Counted from the first letter of the stretch, positions 9,377 to 18,517 are shown. The stretch: 51,544 bases of DNA from JAOABV01 sp964473505 (GCA_964473505.1 CAYYPG010000003.1:1-51544), one strand, 5' to 3'. Notes: a model not told the origin generated them from the sequence alone. Numbers and translations are program-made.

Positions 9377-9856
9377 TTATTTTTTAATTAAATTGTCTGC
9401 AAGCATACTTGCTGAACTATAGGCTTGGTCGCAAGTCCTGGCTAATAACGTAATTCTTGTTTCGTCTTTAGCCCCTTCTAGGCTGTTAATATTCGCTTGA
9501 AAAAAGTTTATTTGGGCTTTAAGGGAAACAATCTTGGGGCGGTCACGATATGAAAGTTTTGATGCATTTCGTAAAATAAAATTGTAGTCGTCTTCTAACA
9601 GATTGTCTTGACATTCTTTTACTAAATTGGCAACCCGTTCTTCAATATAGAACCCTAAAAAATGCTCAAGAGACGCCGAGTTACAGAAGAAAAAGCCAAC
9701 TTTCGTGCCTCTGCATTTCATACCATTTGAACCAATATTGCCTTTGTCAGAGTTCTTTTCAATATCAACCTTGACAAATCGCTGGCGGTATTGAAAATAA
9801 CCGATAATGGTTATGCTCACAGTTATTAAAACTAAGAAAATAAAAATGTATTTCAT
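9377..9856 (-). CDS. Small membrane-anchored protein carrying an in-frame MITE insertion
   Basis: 159 aa. Residues 4-20 form a membrane anchor; the rest is predicted soluble and helical. Residues 34-72 are encoded by a 109-bp repeat element plus one copy of its 8-bp target duplication (117 bp, 39 codons, no stop, frame kept). Removing them joins VKVDIE to ERVANLVKECQ, giving an ancestral protein of about 120 aa. The downstream part (about 73-159) resembles a short helical-hairpin or TPR-like region; no family was recognised. It lies between the YidD-TPR fusion and the TPR-membrane gene, with gaps of 26 and 33 bases, so all three are probably one operon. The insert includes KNSDKGNIGSNGMKCRG, chemically unlike its surroundings. 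Confidence 0.7.
   Translation of the reverse strand: MKYIFIFLVLITVSITIIGYFQYRQRFVKVDIEKNSDKGNIGSNGMKCRGTKVGFFFCNSASLEHFLGFYIEERVANLVKECQDNLLEDDYNFILRNASKLSYRDRPKIVSLKAQINFFQANINSLEGAKDETRITLLARTCDQAYSSASMLADNLIKK
9649..9757. mobile_element. MITE-like element, copy 2, inside a coding region
   Basis: 109 bp flanked by perfect 8-bp direct repeats TTCAATAT at 9641-9648 and 9758-9765. Left end AGAACCCTAA; the right end read inverted is AGAACTCTGA. It shares AATGCTCAAGAGA, CTGCATTTCATACC and GTCAGAGTTCTT with the other copies. The net insertion is 117 bp, which preserves the reading frame of the host gene on the minus strand. Confidence 0.88.
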
Positions 9857-9882
9857 AATCTCATCTGTTTTGTATCTATATT

Positions 9883-11157
9883 TTATTCACTCTTTATATA
9901 TTTTTTAACCAAATAATGGTAATTTGGTAATAAATCATAATTACTTAAAAGATTATCAATTTGGTTTTGATAATTTTGGATTTGGAATTCATTATAATCC
10001 CGTGCGCAAATGTTTGCACCATAAATATTTCCTAGCCAAAAATAAGCAGTTAGAACAGTAAAGATCCCAAACTTTATGCGAGAAGCATCGTTGTAGTAAT
10101 AGTGATTAGCAATTAAACCACAGCTGACTACGGTGATGAACGAGTAGAGACCATCACCGACTCGACCACAATAGATTTGTCCTAAACCAGGAATTATTGA
10201 AGAGAACAGGGTTGATAATACTCGACTGCGATGTTTTAGACCTTGACCATTGTATTTTGCCAATTCGATAAATATATGAGCAGTGCAGTCGGGAGGTCTA
10301 TTGCTCTCAAAAAATTGAGCACCGGTCTTAAAGTTTTGCTCCTTATAGTATGACCATCCAGTGAAAATAATCCTTTCTTTCTCCAATTCTGTATTTTCTA
10401 AAAGTTGTAATTTGGCTCGCGACGCTTCGTAATTACCTTGTGCGAAAAAGGTTCGGGCTTGACCCAGATAAAAATAAGGATTGGCATGTTGGCTGAAATA
10501 AAAAAGTGCTTGGTCATGTGCTTTTAATCTTAAATTGGCTTCACCTAATTTCAGTAGAATATATTGCTTAAGGTCCGTGTAATTGGGAAGGATATTTATA
10601 TTAAATAATACTCGTTTATACTCACCGATTGCCCTCAAGTAATCCTGATTAGTAAAAAGGTAGTCGGCAAAATCCAATGCCATTTGTATTTTCTTAATAG
10701 CAGTGTCAGAATCGAGGAATGTACGACTCGTAATTTGCATATTACTATCTGTTACTTGCCATGTGCGGTCAGTGGCCTGCGGTTTGTCATTAATATGGTA
10801 TTCGGCTTGATTATCAAAGAGTAATTTTTTAATATAGTGGTTTTTTGGTGGGTCATAAATACGGTCGTTCTGAATACCAAAATAATAACGGTCAAGATAG
10901 TTCCAGGCTGAAGGATTACATCTTAATAATCGGTCAGCGCCCATAAGCGCACCAATTATAAAACCATACTTATTGACACTGTTTCTAAAAAATTGCGAAC
11001 AAGTGGGTGAAAAATTACAAATATACTGCCCCTGTAGAGGAGATATAATCTTTTTATAAAAAGATAAAGTCCAATTAGTCGTAATATTTATCGAGTTATA
11101 GGCTGAACATATTTCTGCGGTAATGATGATGAGGAAAATGAGATAAATTTGTTTCAT
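9883..11157 (-). CDS. YidD domain fused to TPR and C-terminal membrane domain
   Basis: 424 aa. Residues 1-20 form a signal or anchor. Residues about 28-105 match the YidD membrane-insertion efficiency factor family (FYKKIISPLQG, then CNFSPTCSQFF, RLLRCNP). TPR-like helices follow (about 155-300), then a hydrophobic domain (about 314-385) with IIPGLGQIYCGRVGDGLYSF. YidD is normally a stand-alone protein of roughly 70-100 aa that helps YidC/Sec insertion; here it is one module of a much larger protein. The start at 11157 fits the signal peptide, but no Shine-Dalgarno is visible. The first codons and upstream DNA are duplicated at 11191-11272. It heads a three-gene cluster whose last member shares the C-terminal domain. 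Confidence 0.85.
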   Translation of the reverse strand: MKQIYLIFLIIITAEICSAYNSINITTNWTLSFYKKIISPLQGQYICNFSPTCSQFFRNSVNKYGFIIGALMGADRLLRCNPSAWNYLDRYYFGIQNDRIYDPPKNHYIKKLLFDNQAEYHINDKPQATDRTWQVTDSNMQITSRTFLDSDTAIKKIQMALDFADYLFTNQDYLRAIGEYKRVLFNINILPNYTDLKQYILLKLGEANLRLKAHDQALFYFSQHANPYFYLGQARTFFAQGNYEASRAKLQLLENTELEKERIIFTGWSYYKEQNFKTGAQFFESNRPPDCTAHIFIELAKYNGQGLKHRSRVLSTLFSSIIPGLGQIYCGRVGDGLYSFITVVSCGLIANHYYYNDASRIKFGIFTVLTAYFWLGNIYGANICARDYNEFQIQNYQNQIDNLLSNYDLLPNYHYLVKKYIKSE

Positions 11158-11272
11158 GAGTTAGCTGTTATAAAGTTATAAAATAGTGGTATAGGCTGAA
11201 CATATTTCTGCGGTAATGATGATGAGGAAAATGAGATAAATTTGTTTCATGAGTCAGCTGTTATAAGTTATA
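11099..11272. repeat. 92-bp tandem duplication covering a gene start
   Basis: Bases 11099-11180, which hold the first 20 or so codons and the start of the YidD-fusion gene, recur nearly identically at 11191-11272 (period 92 bp), including a second ATG (11250-11248) that opens no long frame. A third, decayed relative appears at about 11398-11466. Repeat element copy 3 is inserted between the second and third units. Confidence 0.8.
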
Positions 11273-11276
11273 ATAG

Positions 11277-11385
11277 AAAACTCTGAAAAATACTCAAGAG
11301 AAACCACACCCCTCAAGAAAAACCAATAATTATGCTTCTGCATTTCATATCTTTTAAACTAATATTGACTTTGTCAGAGTTCTTT
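11277..11385. mobile_element. MITE-like element, copy 3
   Basis: About 109 bp with left end AAAACTCTGA and right end TCAGAGTTCTT. Flanks are TATAATAG (11269-11276) and AATAATAG (11386-11393), seven of eight identical, a probable target duplication. It lies upstream of the YidD-fusion gene between decayed tandem copies of that gene's start. Confidence 0.8.
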
Positions 11386-11393
11386 AATAATAG

Positions 11394-11646
11394 AGTAGAC
11401 ATATTTCCAGTAATGATAAAAATAAGATTTATCAGTTTCAAAAGCTTATCTATTATAAGTTACAGTAGATATTTAAGTCGATTATATTCGACACAGTAAT
11501 TTTTATTATAGTAAATTATAAATGACAATAATATCCATTATTTTTATATCTTTGGTACCATCGATATAGAAATGAACTATATCCAGAGCCATATTTGTTA
11601 TTGTCGATATTGAAATCAATTATATTAGCAACAATATGCTTTAAGA
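11394..11646. other. Intergenic region with degenerate short repeats
   Basis: AT-rich, no gene. ATCGATATAGAAATGAACTA (near 11560) and GTCGATATTGAAATCAATTA (near 11603) are imperfect copies of each other. No convincing promoter for the YidD-fusion gene was found here. Confidence 0.4.
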
Positions 11647-13134
11647 TTAAGTTCCAATATAAATTTTAAAGTCATTGATTGGGACTTGGCTATCAGGTTT
11701 AATTTCTAATGCCAATTTATATTTCTTAGCTATCTCTGCTAATTGTTCTTCGCGTTCAGCAAGGAGAAATTCATAATTTGATGGCGCAACCATAATTTTG
11801 ACTTTCTGTCCGGTTAACTGTTGACTCTTGACATTCAGGGTTCGTTCAATTTTCATCGCGATTTCAGTCCGAGATAAAACTCGTCCTAATCCTTTACATA
11901 CTGGGCAGATTTCGCATAAAGTATGGAGTAAACTTGGCCGAATACGTTCTCGGGTCATCTCCAGAATGCCAAAACGACTAACCTTGGCAAAATCGGCTTT
12001 GGCTCGGTCATTTTCCAAACACATCTTAAGTTCTCGTACTACAATATCCATATTCTTCTGTTCTTTCATATCAATAAAATCAATAATAATCAAACCTGAT
12101 AAGTCGCGCAAGCGAATTTGGCGCGCGATTTCTGATGCTGCTTCTAAATTAGTTTGCAATATTAATCGTTCTGGGTCTTCTTCGTGGGCGAATCGACCAG
12201 AATTGACATCAATCGCAACTAAGGCTTCAGTTTGGTCAATAGTGATAAAACCACCACTTTTTAACCAGATACGACGCTCTAATGCCCGATTTAATTGAGC
12301 ATCAATTCCATAATGTTCAAAAATTGGAACTTCACCTCGATACAAAGATACCCGAGGAATAAGACTGGGTGCCATTATCTTTAAGGTTTCGAGGATTTCA
12401 TGGTATTTTGCTTCTGAATCGACATATAACGATTCAACATCATGGGTAAATAAATCACGAACAATTTGCGTGGTAATATCGGATTCATCATACAGAAGAG
12501 CCGGTGCTTTTTCTCTATTTGCCCGTGCTTCAATCTCTGCCCATTTGATTTCTAAAGCCCGATATTCATTTCTGATTTCATCTTCAGTGGCATTTTCAGC
12601 TGATGTGCGAATAATGAGACCGACATCACGTCTTTTTATCTGTTTTGCCAATTGTCGGAGGCGGGCTCTTGTTTTTCGGTCCCGAATGCGACGAGAAACA
12701 CCTATACGGGATACCGAGGGGAAAAAGACTAAGTTCCGACCGGCTAAAGAAATATAAGATGTAACTCGCACTCCTTTTTCGCCTAACGGCTCTTTGGTAA
12801 CTTGACAGAGAATTTCCTGCCCCTCGCTAATTGATAATTCCTGAGTTACCGACTTCTTATCTTCGGGATCGATTTCCAGTTGGGATTCATCAAAAACTTC
12901 TAATTCAGGAATATCGGCTAAGGGCAAAAAGCCATTCTTTTTTAAACCTAAATTGACAAAAGCACCTCTTAATCCCTTAACAACATTTTCAACTCTGCCT
13001 TTGTAAATTCTACCGACTAAAGCACTTTTACTATCATGTTCAATAAAAAACTCGACTAATTGTGAATCTTCCAAGATAGCGATTCGGATTTCTGAATCAC
13101 TACTGGCAAGAACGATTTCTTTTTTAACCTTCAT
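11647..13134 (-). CDS. rng: Ribonuclease G/E family endoribonuclease
   Basis: 495 aa, the usual RNase G length without the RNase E C-terminal scaffold. An S1 RNA-binding domain spans about 36-125 (VGRIYKGRVENVVKGLRGAF), then the RNase H-like and 5'-sensor regions. Metal-binding catalytic aspartates are Asp309 (VAIDVNSG) and Asp352 (IIIDFIDMK); the zinc-link cysteines are Cys410 and Cys413 (CPVCKG). It cleaves single-stranded RNA in rRNA maturation and mRNA decay in the cytoplasm. The start is supported by AAAGGA about 5 bases upstream. It follows the radical SAM/DUF2344 gene on the same strand after a 405-bp gap; that neighbourhood is common in bacteria, although the usual rplU/rpmA are absent. 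Confidence 0.95.
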   Translation of the reverse strand: MKVKKEIVLASSDSEIRIAILEDSQLVEFFIEHDSKSALVGRIYKGRVENVVKGLRGAFVNLGLKKNGFLPLADIPELEVFDESQLEIDPEDKKSVTQELSISEGQEILCQVTKEPLGEKGVRVTSYISLAGRNLVFFPSVSRIGVSRRIRDRKTRARLRQLAKQIKRRDVGLIIRTSAENATEDEIRNEYRALEIKWAEIEARANREKAPALLYDESDITTQIVRDLFTHDVESLYVDSEAKYHEILETLKIMAPSLIPRVSLYRGEVPIFEHYGIDAQLNRALERRIWLKSGGFITIDQTEALVAIDVNSGRFAHEEDPERLILQTNLEAASEIARQIRLRDLSGLIIIDFIDMKEQKNMDIVVRELKMCLENDRAKADFAKVSRFGILEMTRERIRPSLLHTLCEICPVCKGLGRVLSRTEIAMKIERTLNVKSQQLTGQKVKIMVAPSNYEFLLAEREEQLAEIAKKYKLALEIKPDSQVPINDFKIYIGT

Positions 13135-13540
13135 ATTTTTCCTTTAGCTTGAACTATTTCTACTAAGCATTATAATAGAAAGGTCGGTAAAAATCTATAA
13201 TTAGCAAAATTTCGTAATGTTTTTGCGTCAACCGCTAATAAAATCAATAGTTATGAATTTTTGAATCAAGTTTATGTTAACACATGGAACTTTTGCAGTA
13301 GTTCCTAAATGTAGCCAATTAATGCTGCTAAGCTCACATTGACAGTCTAAGGTTTGGGTTAACGAAACAAATTTACATTTTGAATTTTGGTTAAAAATTC
13401 CTTGTATTTCAGTCATATATTTATTTTCTTATCCTGCGCAAGTACAATTGTTGAACATTTTATCATCGCTTTAAATATTCTCGTATCCGGTTCATAGTTT
13501 TTAGAGTCATTAGCGCACTATATATAAATAATACATGCGT
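13135..13540. other. Intergenic region between rng and the radical SAM gene
   Basis: About 400 bases. The 62-codon open frame at 13228-13416 (minus) has no family resemblance or ribosome binding site and is not called as a gene. No repeat element was recognised. Confidence 0.4.
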
Positions 13541-16207
13541 TTATGATTTTCTACGTTTTTCATAAAAAGGTTCATCAAAAACTTCCATCGGCGTAATTCT
13601 TTTTCCATTTCTGACCAGATAAATCTCTTGACGAATAACATTTAATTGTCTAACTTTGGTTTCTTCCTGCGAAAAAAGTTCTTGGAGGATCGTATATAAT
13701 TTGATTTTTGGGCCGATATTGATAAATAGTTCCAGACTTTTTGGTCGACATCGCTTAGACCCATCAATATTGCTGGTCTCGGTAAACGAAATTTCTTCGA
13801 TACCATTGATTACATTTTGCGGAGGCAGTAATGCAGTAATATTCCAATCCTCGGGAATATCGGAAATAGTATAGTGAATTAGACTACACGATTTGCCTAA
13901 AGTAGGCGTTTTTCGGCTGATAATTCGAGCGTCAACTATTCTAAGGTCTTTAGGAAAGAAGATACCTAAATCGCGGACGATATTTCCGCTGTAGTATCGG
14001 GTCATTTCAATATCCATGTATTCGCCATTAGAAATGACTCCAACCGGTAAAGGCGGTCCGAACGAAACTACAGGATGGGGCGAAAATCCTTGGGAAAAAG
14101 CAATTGGTAATTCGGACCGGCGTAAGGCACGATAGATTGCACGCACAATATCAAGATGACCAGCAAATCGAAATGATTCACCGACTGTATATTTAACTCG
14201 CACCCGCACATTTGAATTTAATGCACCATCACGAGTAGGATAGGTCAAGAAATCATTTGGTTGCAAACGCAGTAATTTCCACTCCTGCAAATCCGGTTTA
14301 TATTGATTTTCATCTGACGTTGGCGGAGCTGGAAAATTATCTTTTCTTTTATCCTCGTGGTCAGAATTGGTATTTACCAGAATTTTTATTTCTTCTTTTT
14401 TATTTTCTATTGATTTCTGTGGAGAATTGAGCCTAGTACAATTTTCAATACCACATTGTTGACATACCAGTTGACAATCGGGTGTTTTTTCATAATTAAA
14501 TGCTTTGCGATATTCATTGATTAGAAATTCTTTGGAAACGCCGACATCAATAAAATCCCAAGGCAATGGTTCTTGTCGGGGTTTGGCTTTTAGATAATTG
14601 CTCACATCGAGATTGTGCTTTTCTAAACTCTTTTGCCAAATCTCAAGATTAAATTTTTCTGTCCAATCTTGAAATACACCATTATTTTTATAGACCTCAA
14701 GCAAAACCGAATTTAGTTTTTCATCGGCCCTTGCCAATAGGGCTTGGATATATGAAACATCAGTATTTTCCCATTTGGGAGTTATATTTCTTCGACTTTT
14801 TAAGTGTTGACGGAGATAGGCAATTTTTTCCTTAATGGTCTCGGGCATTTCAAATGCTGACCATTGTAAAGGTGTATGGGGTTTAGGAATAAATTGGCTA
14901 ATGCTCAATTTAATCGTTGCGTGTTTAGCAAGTTTGGCTGCAGTATTGACAAAATCGATAATCGCGTTAAGGTCAGTAAACTCTTCATTAGGTAAACCAA
15001 TCATAAAATATAATTTAATATTTCGCCACCCCGCAGCCGAAGCTAAAGCAATCGAACGAAATACTTTTTCTTGACTAATATCTTTATTAACCATAGATTG
15101 CAATCGGGCATTACAGGTTTCCGGAGCAAATGTTAAACCCGTCTTTTTAATCGCTAAAATACTTTTTATTAACTGTTCATTTAAATCTTCTCCCCGCATT
15201 GATGGTAAAGATACCGCAACTTTTCTTTTTGCGGCTTGATAAACAAGTTGCGCAACTAATTCTTCTAACTGGGGATAATCGTTAGCCGAAAGAGACAGTA
15301 AAGAGACTTCTTCCCAGCCAGAAGAACGCATGCCCCTTTCGGCTAAACGTAAGATTTCTGGGATAGTGCGGTGACGAACCGGCCGATTGATAATACCGGC
15401 TTGACAAAATCGACAACCGCGTGAACAACCACGGGCAATTTCAATCGTCAACCGGTCATGAACTGTTTCACAAATTGGTACAATCGGTGGATAGGGAAAA
15501 TCTTCTTCTTTTAGCGAAGAAATTATTTGTCGTTTTATTGGTTGCTTATTTCTGCTTACTAACGGAACATAAACCCCTTCAATTTTAGATAACATTTCTA
15601 ATAAATCGGCACGGTTTTTGCGATTCCAATTTTGGAAAACTTCAACTATTTTCAGTACAACTTCTTCTCCATCACCGATGACAAAACAGTCAAAAAAACT
15701 TTGGACAGGAAGGGGATTAACACAACAAGGACCACCGGCAATAATTAACGAGTCTTGTTCGCTGCGGTCTTGGGCAAAAAGTGGAATACCGGCTAAATCC
15801 AAGATATATAGAACATTAGTGTATGATAGTTCGCTTTGTAAAGAAAAACCGAGGATATCAAAGGTTTTTAAAGGCTTTTTGGATTCTAATGAATATAGCA
15901 AGACATTGTTGGCTTTAAGTTTTTCTCCAAAATCAACCCAAGGTGCATATGCCCGTTCAGCAATAACATTCTTTTGCCGATTAAGAATTGAATACAGAAT
16001 CTTCAGACCATAATTAGACATTCCAATCTCATAGACTTCGGGCATAATTAACCCAAAATAAATTGGACGATTCTCAACTTCTTTAATATAAACATTATAT
16101 TCACCACCAGTATAACGAATCGGTTTTGTAACTAAGGGTAAAATCCTTTTTAATTTTTTTTCCATCTGATACGAATTACGATTTAAATCGACAATAGATT
16201 CCGTCAT
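13541..16207 (-). CDS. Radical SAM protein (TIGR03960-type) fused to DUF2344 domain
   Basis: 888 aa. An N-terminal B12-binding-like domain (about 50-230) is followed by a radical SAM core with Cys261, Cys265 and Cys268 in CSRGCRFCQAG, the [4Fe-4S]/SAM cluster ligands. A helical linker includes CQLVCQQCGIENC-type cysteines (about 610). The C-terminal part (about 660-880) is a DUF2344 domain starting VRVKYTVGESFRFAGHLD with SQGFSPHPVVSFGPPLPVG. The two parts are encoded as one or two genes in different bacteria, often beside RNase G; the substrate is not established. The start at 16207 has no clear Shine-Dalgarno; Met15 (16165) is an alternative. A good promoter lies at 16293-16321. Confidence 0.93.
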   Translation of the reverse strand: MTESIVDLNRNSYQMEKKLKRILPLVTKPIRYTGGEYNVYIKEVENRPIYFGLIMPEVYEIGMSNYGLKILYSILNRQKNVIAERAYAPWVDFGEKLKANNVLLYSLESKKPLKTFDILGFSLQSELSYTNVLYILDLAGIPLFAQDRSEQDSLIIAGGPCCVNPLPVQSFFDCFVIGDGEEVVLKIVEVFQNWNRKNRADLLEMLSKIEGVYVPLVSRNKQPIKRQIISSLKEEDFPYPPIVPICETVHDRLTIEIARGCSRGCRFCQAGIINRPVRHRTIPEILRLAERGMRSSGWEEVSLLSLSANDYPQLEELVAQLVYQAAKRKVAVSLPSMRGEDLNEQLIKSILAIKKTGLTFAPETCNARLQSMVNKDISQEKVFRSIALASAAGWRNIKLYFMIGLPNEEFTDLNAIIDFVNTAAKLAKHATIKLSISQFIPKPHTPLQWSAFEMPETIKEKIAYLRQHLKSRRNITPKWENTDVSYIQALLARADEKLNSVLLEVYKNNGVFQDWTEKFNLEIWQKSLEKHNLDVSNYLKAKPRQEPLPWDFIDVGVSKEFLINEYRKAFNYEKTPDCQLVCQQCGIENCTRLNSPQKSIENKKEEIKILVNTNSDHEDKRKDNFPAPPTSDENQYKPDLQEWKLLRLQPNDFLTYPTRDGALNSNVRVRVKYTVGESFRFAGHLDIVRAIYRALRRSELPIAFSQGFSPHPVVSFGPPLPVGVISNGEYMDIEMTRYYSGNIVRDLGIFFPKDLRIVDARIISRKTPTLGKSCSLIHYTISDIPEDWNITALLPPQNVINGIEEISFTETSNIDGSKRCRPKSLELFINIGPKIKLYTILQELFSQEETKVRQLNVIRQEIYLVRNGKRITPMEVFDEPFYEKRRKS

Positions 16208-16292
16208 AATTTACAGATTTGATTATTTAAAATACATTGCCTTTTTATCCAAAAAATATTTTACCGAAACTAATAGACATAATTCTTAATTC

Positions 16293-16321
16293 ATTTTAAT
16301 CATATATATTTAAAAAGTCAA
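16293..16321 (-). promoter_or_regulatory. Sigma70-type promoter for the radical SAM gene
   Basis: Minus-strand TTGACT (16316-16321), 17-bp spacer, TAAAAT (16293-16298). The inferred transcription start is about 80 bases upstream of the ATG at 16207. Confidence 0.5.
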
Positions 16322-16619
16322 TCTTTTATGGAAATAAAATTAAATTTTGTGGCGAATTAAAAATATATTATTCATTGGCATTAATAGCGATGATAAAATA
16401 ATAATAATAAAAACATCAGCACCACCAAAATGATAAAGATGGTGATAGAAAAGATACACTTATGTCGTTAAATTTTTAAGATGTTGACTTTCGTAAGGGT
16501 ATCAACTTTCTTTTTAGATAACTCGTAAAAAGTCAACATTACCTTAAAAGACTCGGAAATGTTCAACCGGATTTTTTTGAATTTTTCTTAATTTGGACTA
16601 AGGTACAAAAACCTTGTCT

Positions 16620-17375
16620 TTAAAAGTAAATAATTACCTGAACTGTGCTTAGTACCCCTAATCATTATTTTCTAATTGCCTTTCCAAAAGTGCTAAATAA
16701 AAGCAAACGATTTTCCAAATTACTAATCCAGTAATTCTGGCCAATATTTTCTAAATGATTTTCTCAACACCTCTTATATTAATTTTGTCAATTGCCTATA
16801 AATTGATAATTACATTTCCACTAAGATTAACCATCAAAACAATTTAAAAATTTCTCCCGACCCTGCTTTCCAAAACGCCTCCCTTGCCTATTTTTCAAGT
16901 AACCCGAAGGGCAGTGGCGGGGACTGTACCCTCTTTTTAGGGCAAAATGCAATATCTTTAAGAACAACAATAAGTTATCTAAAAATCCTTCTTATTTGAG
17001 ATATTAGTTATAACTAATGTTTTTTATGTTTTTCTTTACTCAAAAGATGGCAGAAAAATTTAGAAAGATTTATAGCACAGTGCGTTCTATTGTAAAAAGA
17101 AGTTGGCATAAGAATAAAAATTAAGAGACTTTGGGGTTAAGGTTTAGCGTTCAATTTAAAATCCACTTTGATTAAAAGAAAACTCTGAAAAATGCTTAAG
17201 AGAAACCGTACCCCACAAGAAAAAATCAACAATTATGCTTCTGCATTTCATGTCTTTATAAACTAATATTGACTTTGATAGAGTTCTTTTAAAAGTGAGT
17301 TTGACAAAAGATTATAAGTAAACTAAGGTCATAGTAAACAAGTTTCAGCATATAAAAATGATAATGATTATGAAA
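16620..17375. repeat. Long intergenic repeat, copy 2, interrupted by a MITE-like element
   Basis: Collinear with 2390-3110 (landmarks given there). Alignment breaks at 17178, where the 110-bp element begins, and resumes after the target duplication at 17296 with GTGAGTT, matching copy 1 at 3024. Confidence 0.75.
17179..17288. mobile_element. MITE-like element, copy 4, with preserved empty site elsewhere
   Basis: 110 bp. Left end AAAACTCTGAAAAATGC; right end GATAGAGTTCTT. The flanks ATTAAAAG (17171-17178) and TTAAAAG (17289-17295) form a 7-bp target duplication. The paralogous sequence at 3017-3024 reads ATTAAGAG once and has no insertion, which confirms both boundaries independently. Confidence 0.88.
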
Positions 17376-18074
17376 GAATGTAACGAGTTTGTGATAACAA
17401 AGGAAAACTTTTGCCGAACCTGCTGAAAATCCATTACTTAAACGATTTTTAAAAATCTTCGTGTCAACGAACTAATATAAGAGAATTCTGACAAAGTTAA
17501 TATTTATTCAAGAGACACAAAAGACACAAACGATTTCTTGATTTTTTCTCTGGGATCGACATTTTGGCAGACATTTTTAAAGTTTTCTAATAAAAACAAC
17601 GGTTGTGAGACCAAAAATCAAATTCAGGGTAGCAAAAGTGGACTTTCGCAGAACTTTCAATAATTATCACCAAAATAGAATTTTACTTTATCAGTCGTGC
17701 ATAAAGAGAGATTAGCAAAAATCGTCAATTACGCAAAGTATTATGCCAAGCCAAGCTGAAGCAGACTTAAGTGAGGTGAAATCAACAGGTTCAAACATAT
17801 AATAGAGAACACTGACAAAGTCAATATAATCTTAAATGATACAACTTGCGCATATGAGATTTTTGGGTTTTTCTTTCGTGTTTTCGGTGTAATCTGAATA
17901 TTTTGCAGAGTTTTTAGTTCTTTATAATTGAATAAGGCTATATTTTGCATATGGTCTCATATCTTTAAATAGTTATTTAAAATTAACTTTTACTGATTAA
18001 AAAAACTTATTTCCCATAACCACTATAATAAATTTCATATGGATAGTTTGTGTTGAACTATTGCAATTTGGCCG

Positions 18075-18102
18075 TTGACATTTTATGATTTTTTCGTATA
18101 CT
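18075..18102 (+). promoter_or_regulatory. Strong sigma70-type promoter for the kinase operon
   Basis: TTGACA (18075-18080), 16-bp spacer, TATACT (18097-18102). It lies just upstream of the first ATG (18175) of the broken PAS/kinase reading frame, which supports 18175 as the ancestral start. Confidence 0.6.
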
Positions 18103-18174
18103 ATCTATATGAGTATGAATAAATGTAACTCTATAAAATGCAATTCGATTATAAAATTGAAATAATTATCTCTA

Positions 18175-18517
18175 ATGAAACAAAATAAAGTCCCAAAAGC
18201 ATTACAAAAATTACCCGAGCGGTCATTTAGTTAGTTCCACATCGTATTTTCGTATGCGATAAAGAAAATCATCTTCTTTGCTGGAATAAAGCATGTGAGG
18301 AAATTATTAATAAACGACCAGAAGAGTTTTCTTCTTTGCATTGTTGGGAACTTATCCATAATCTCAAGCATCGGCCGAAAAACTGCATTGAATTTGATAT
18401 AAAAAAAGAGTCGACAGCAAAAATCCACCGAGATGGTTATTAATGCCAAACCCAATCAGGTAATGGCAGAACCAATATATGACAAGAAAAATAAAATATA
18501 CTGGCGCAATTCATATC
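18175..18517 (+). pseudogene. Frame-broken N-terminal PAS domain of the sensor kinase
   Basis: Reading across three frames restores a PAS domain continuous with the kinase. Frame one from 18175 gives MKQNKVPKALQKLPERSF, ending at the TAG at 18232. The next frame from 18231 gives VPHRIFVCDKENHLLCWN and then LHCWELIHN. After the A7 run (18401-18407) the frame shifts to give STEMVINAKPNQVMAEPIYD. After the A-rich run 18487-18496 it shifts again into TGAIHIMSDVSQQKQ of the kinase. The CDK.NHLLCWN and HCWELIH words are typical of PAS sensors. Two of the three shifts fall at A-runs, so sequencing error, slippage or true decay are all possible. Confidence 0.7.

Larger units (their letters stand above)
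16322..18074. other. Long intergenic region composed of repeats
   Basis: No convincing gene. It contains long-repeat copy 2 (16620-17375) with an inserted MITE-like element (17179-17288), and two short inverted fragments that start with the element's end sequence: GAATTCTGACAAAGTTAAT near 17483 and GAACACTGACAAAGTCAAT near 17805. The open frame at 17741-17950 (minus) overlaps such a fragment and is rejected. Confidence 0.6.

Noticed and set aside
13228..13416. 62-codon minus-strand open frame between rng and the radical SAM gene
   Set aside because: No domain or ribosome binding site; the length is expected by chance.
17741..17950. 69-codon minus-strand open frame with a hydrophobic stretch
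   Set aside because: It overlaps a fragment of the MITE-like element and lacks a ribosome binding site.
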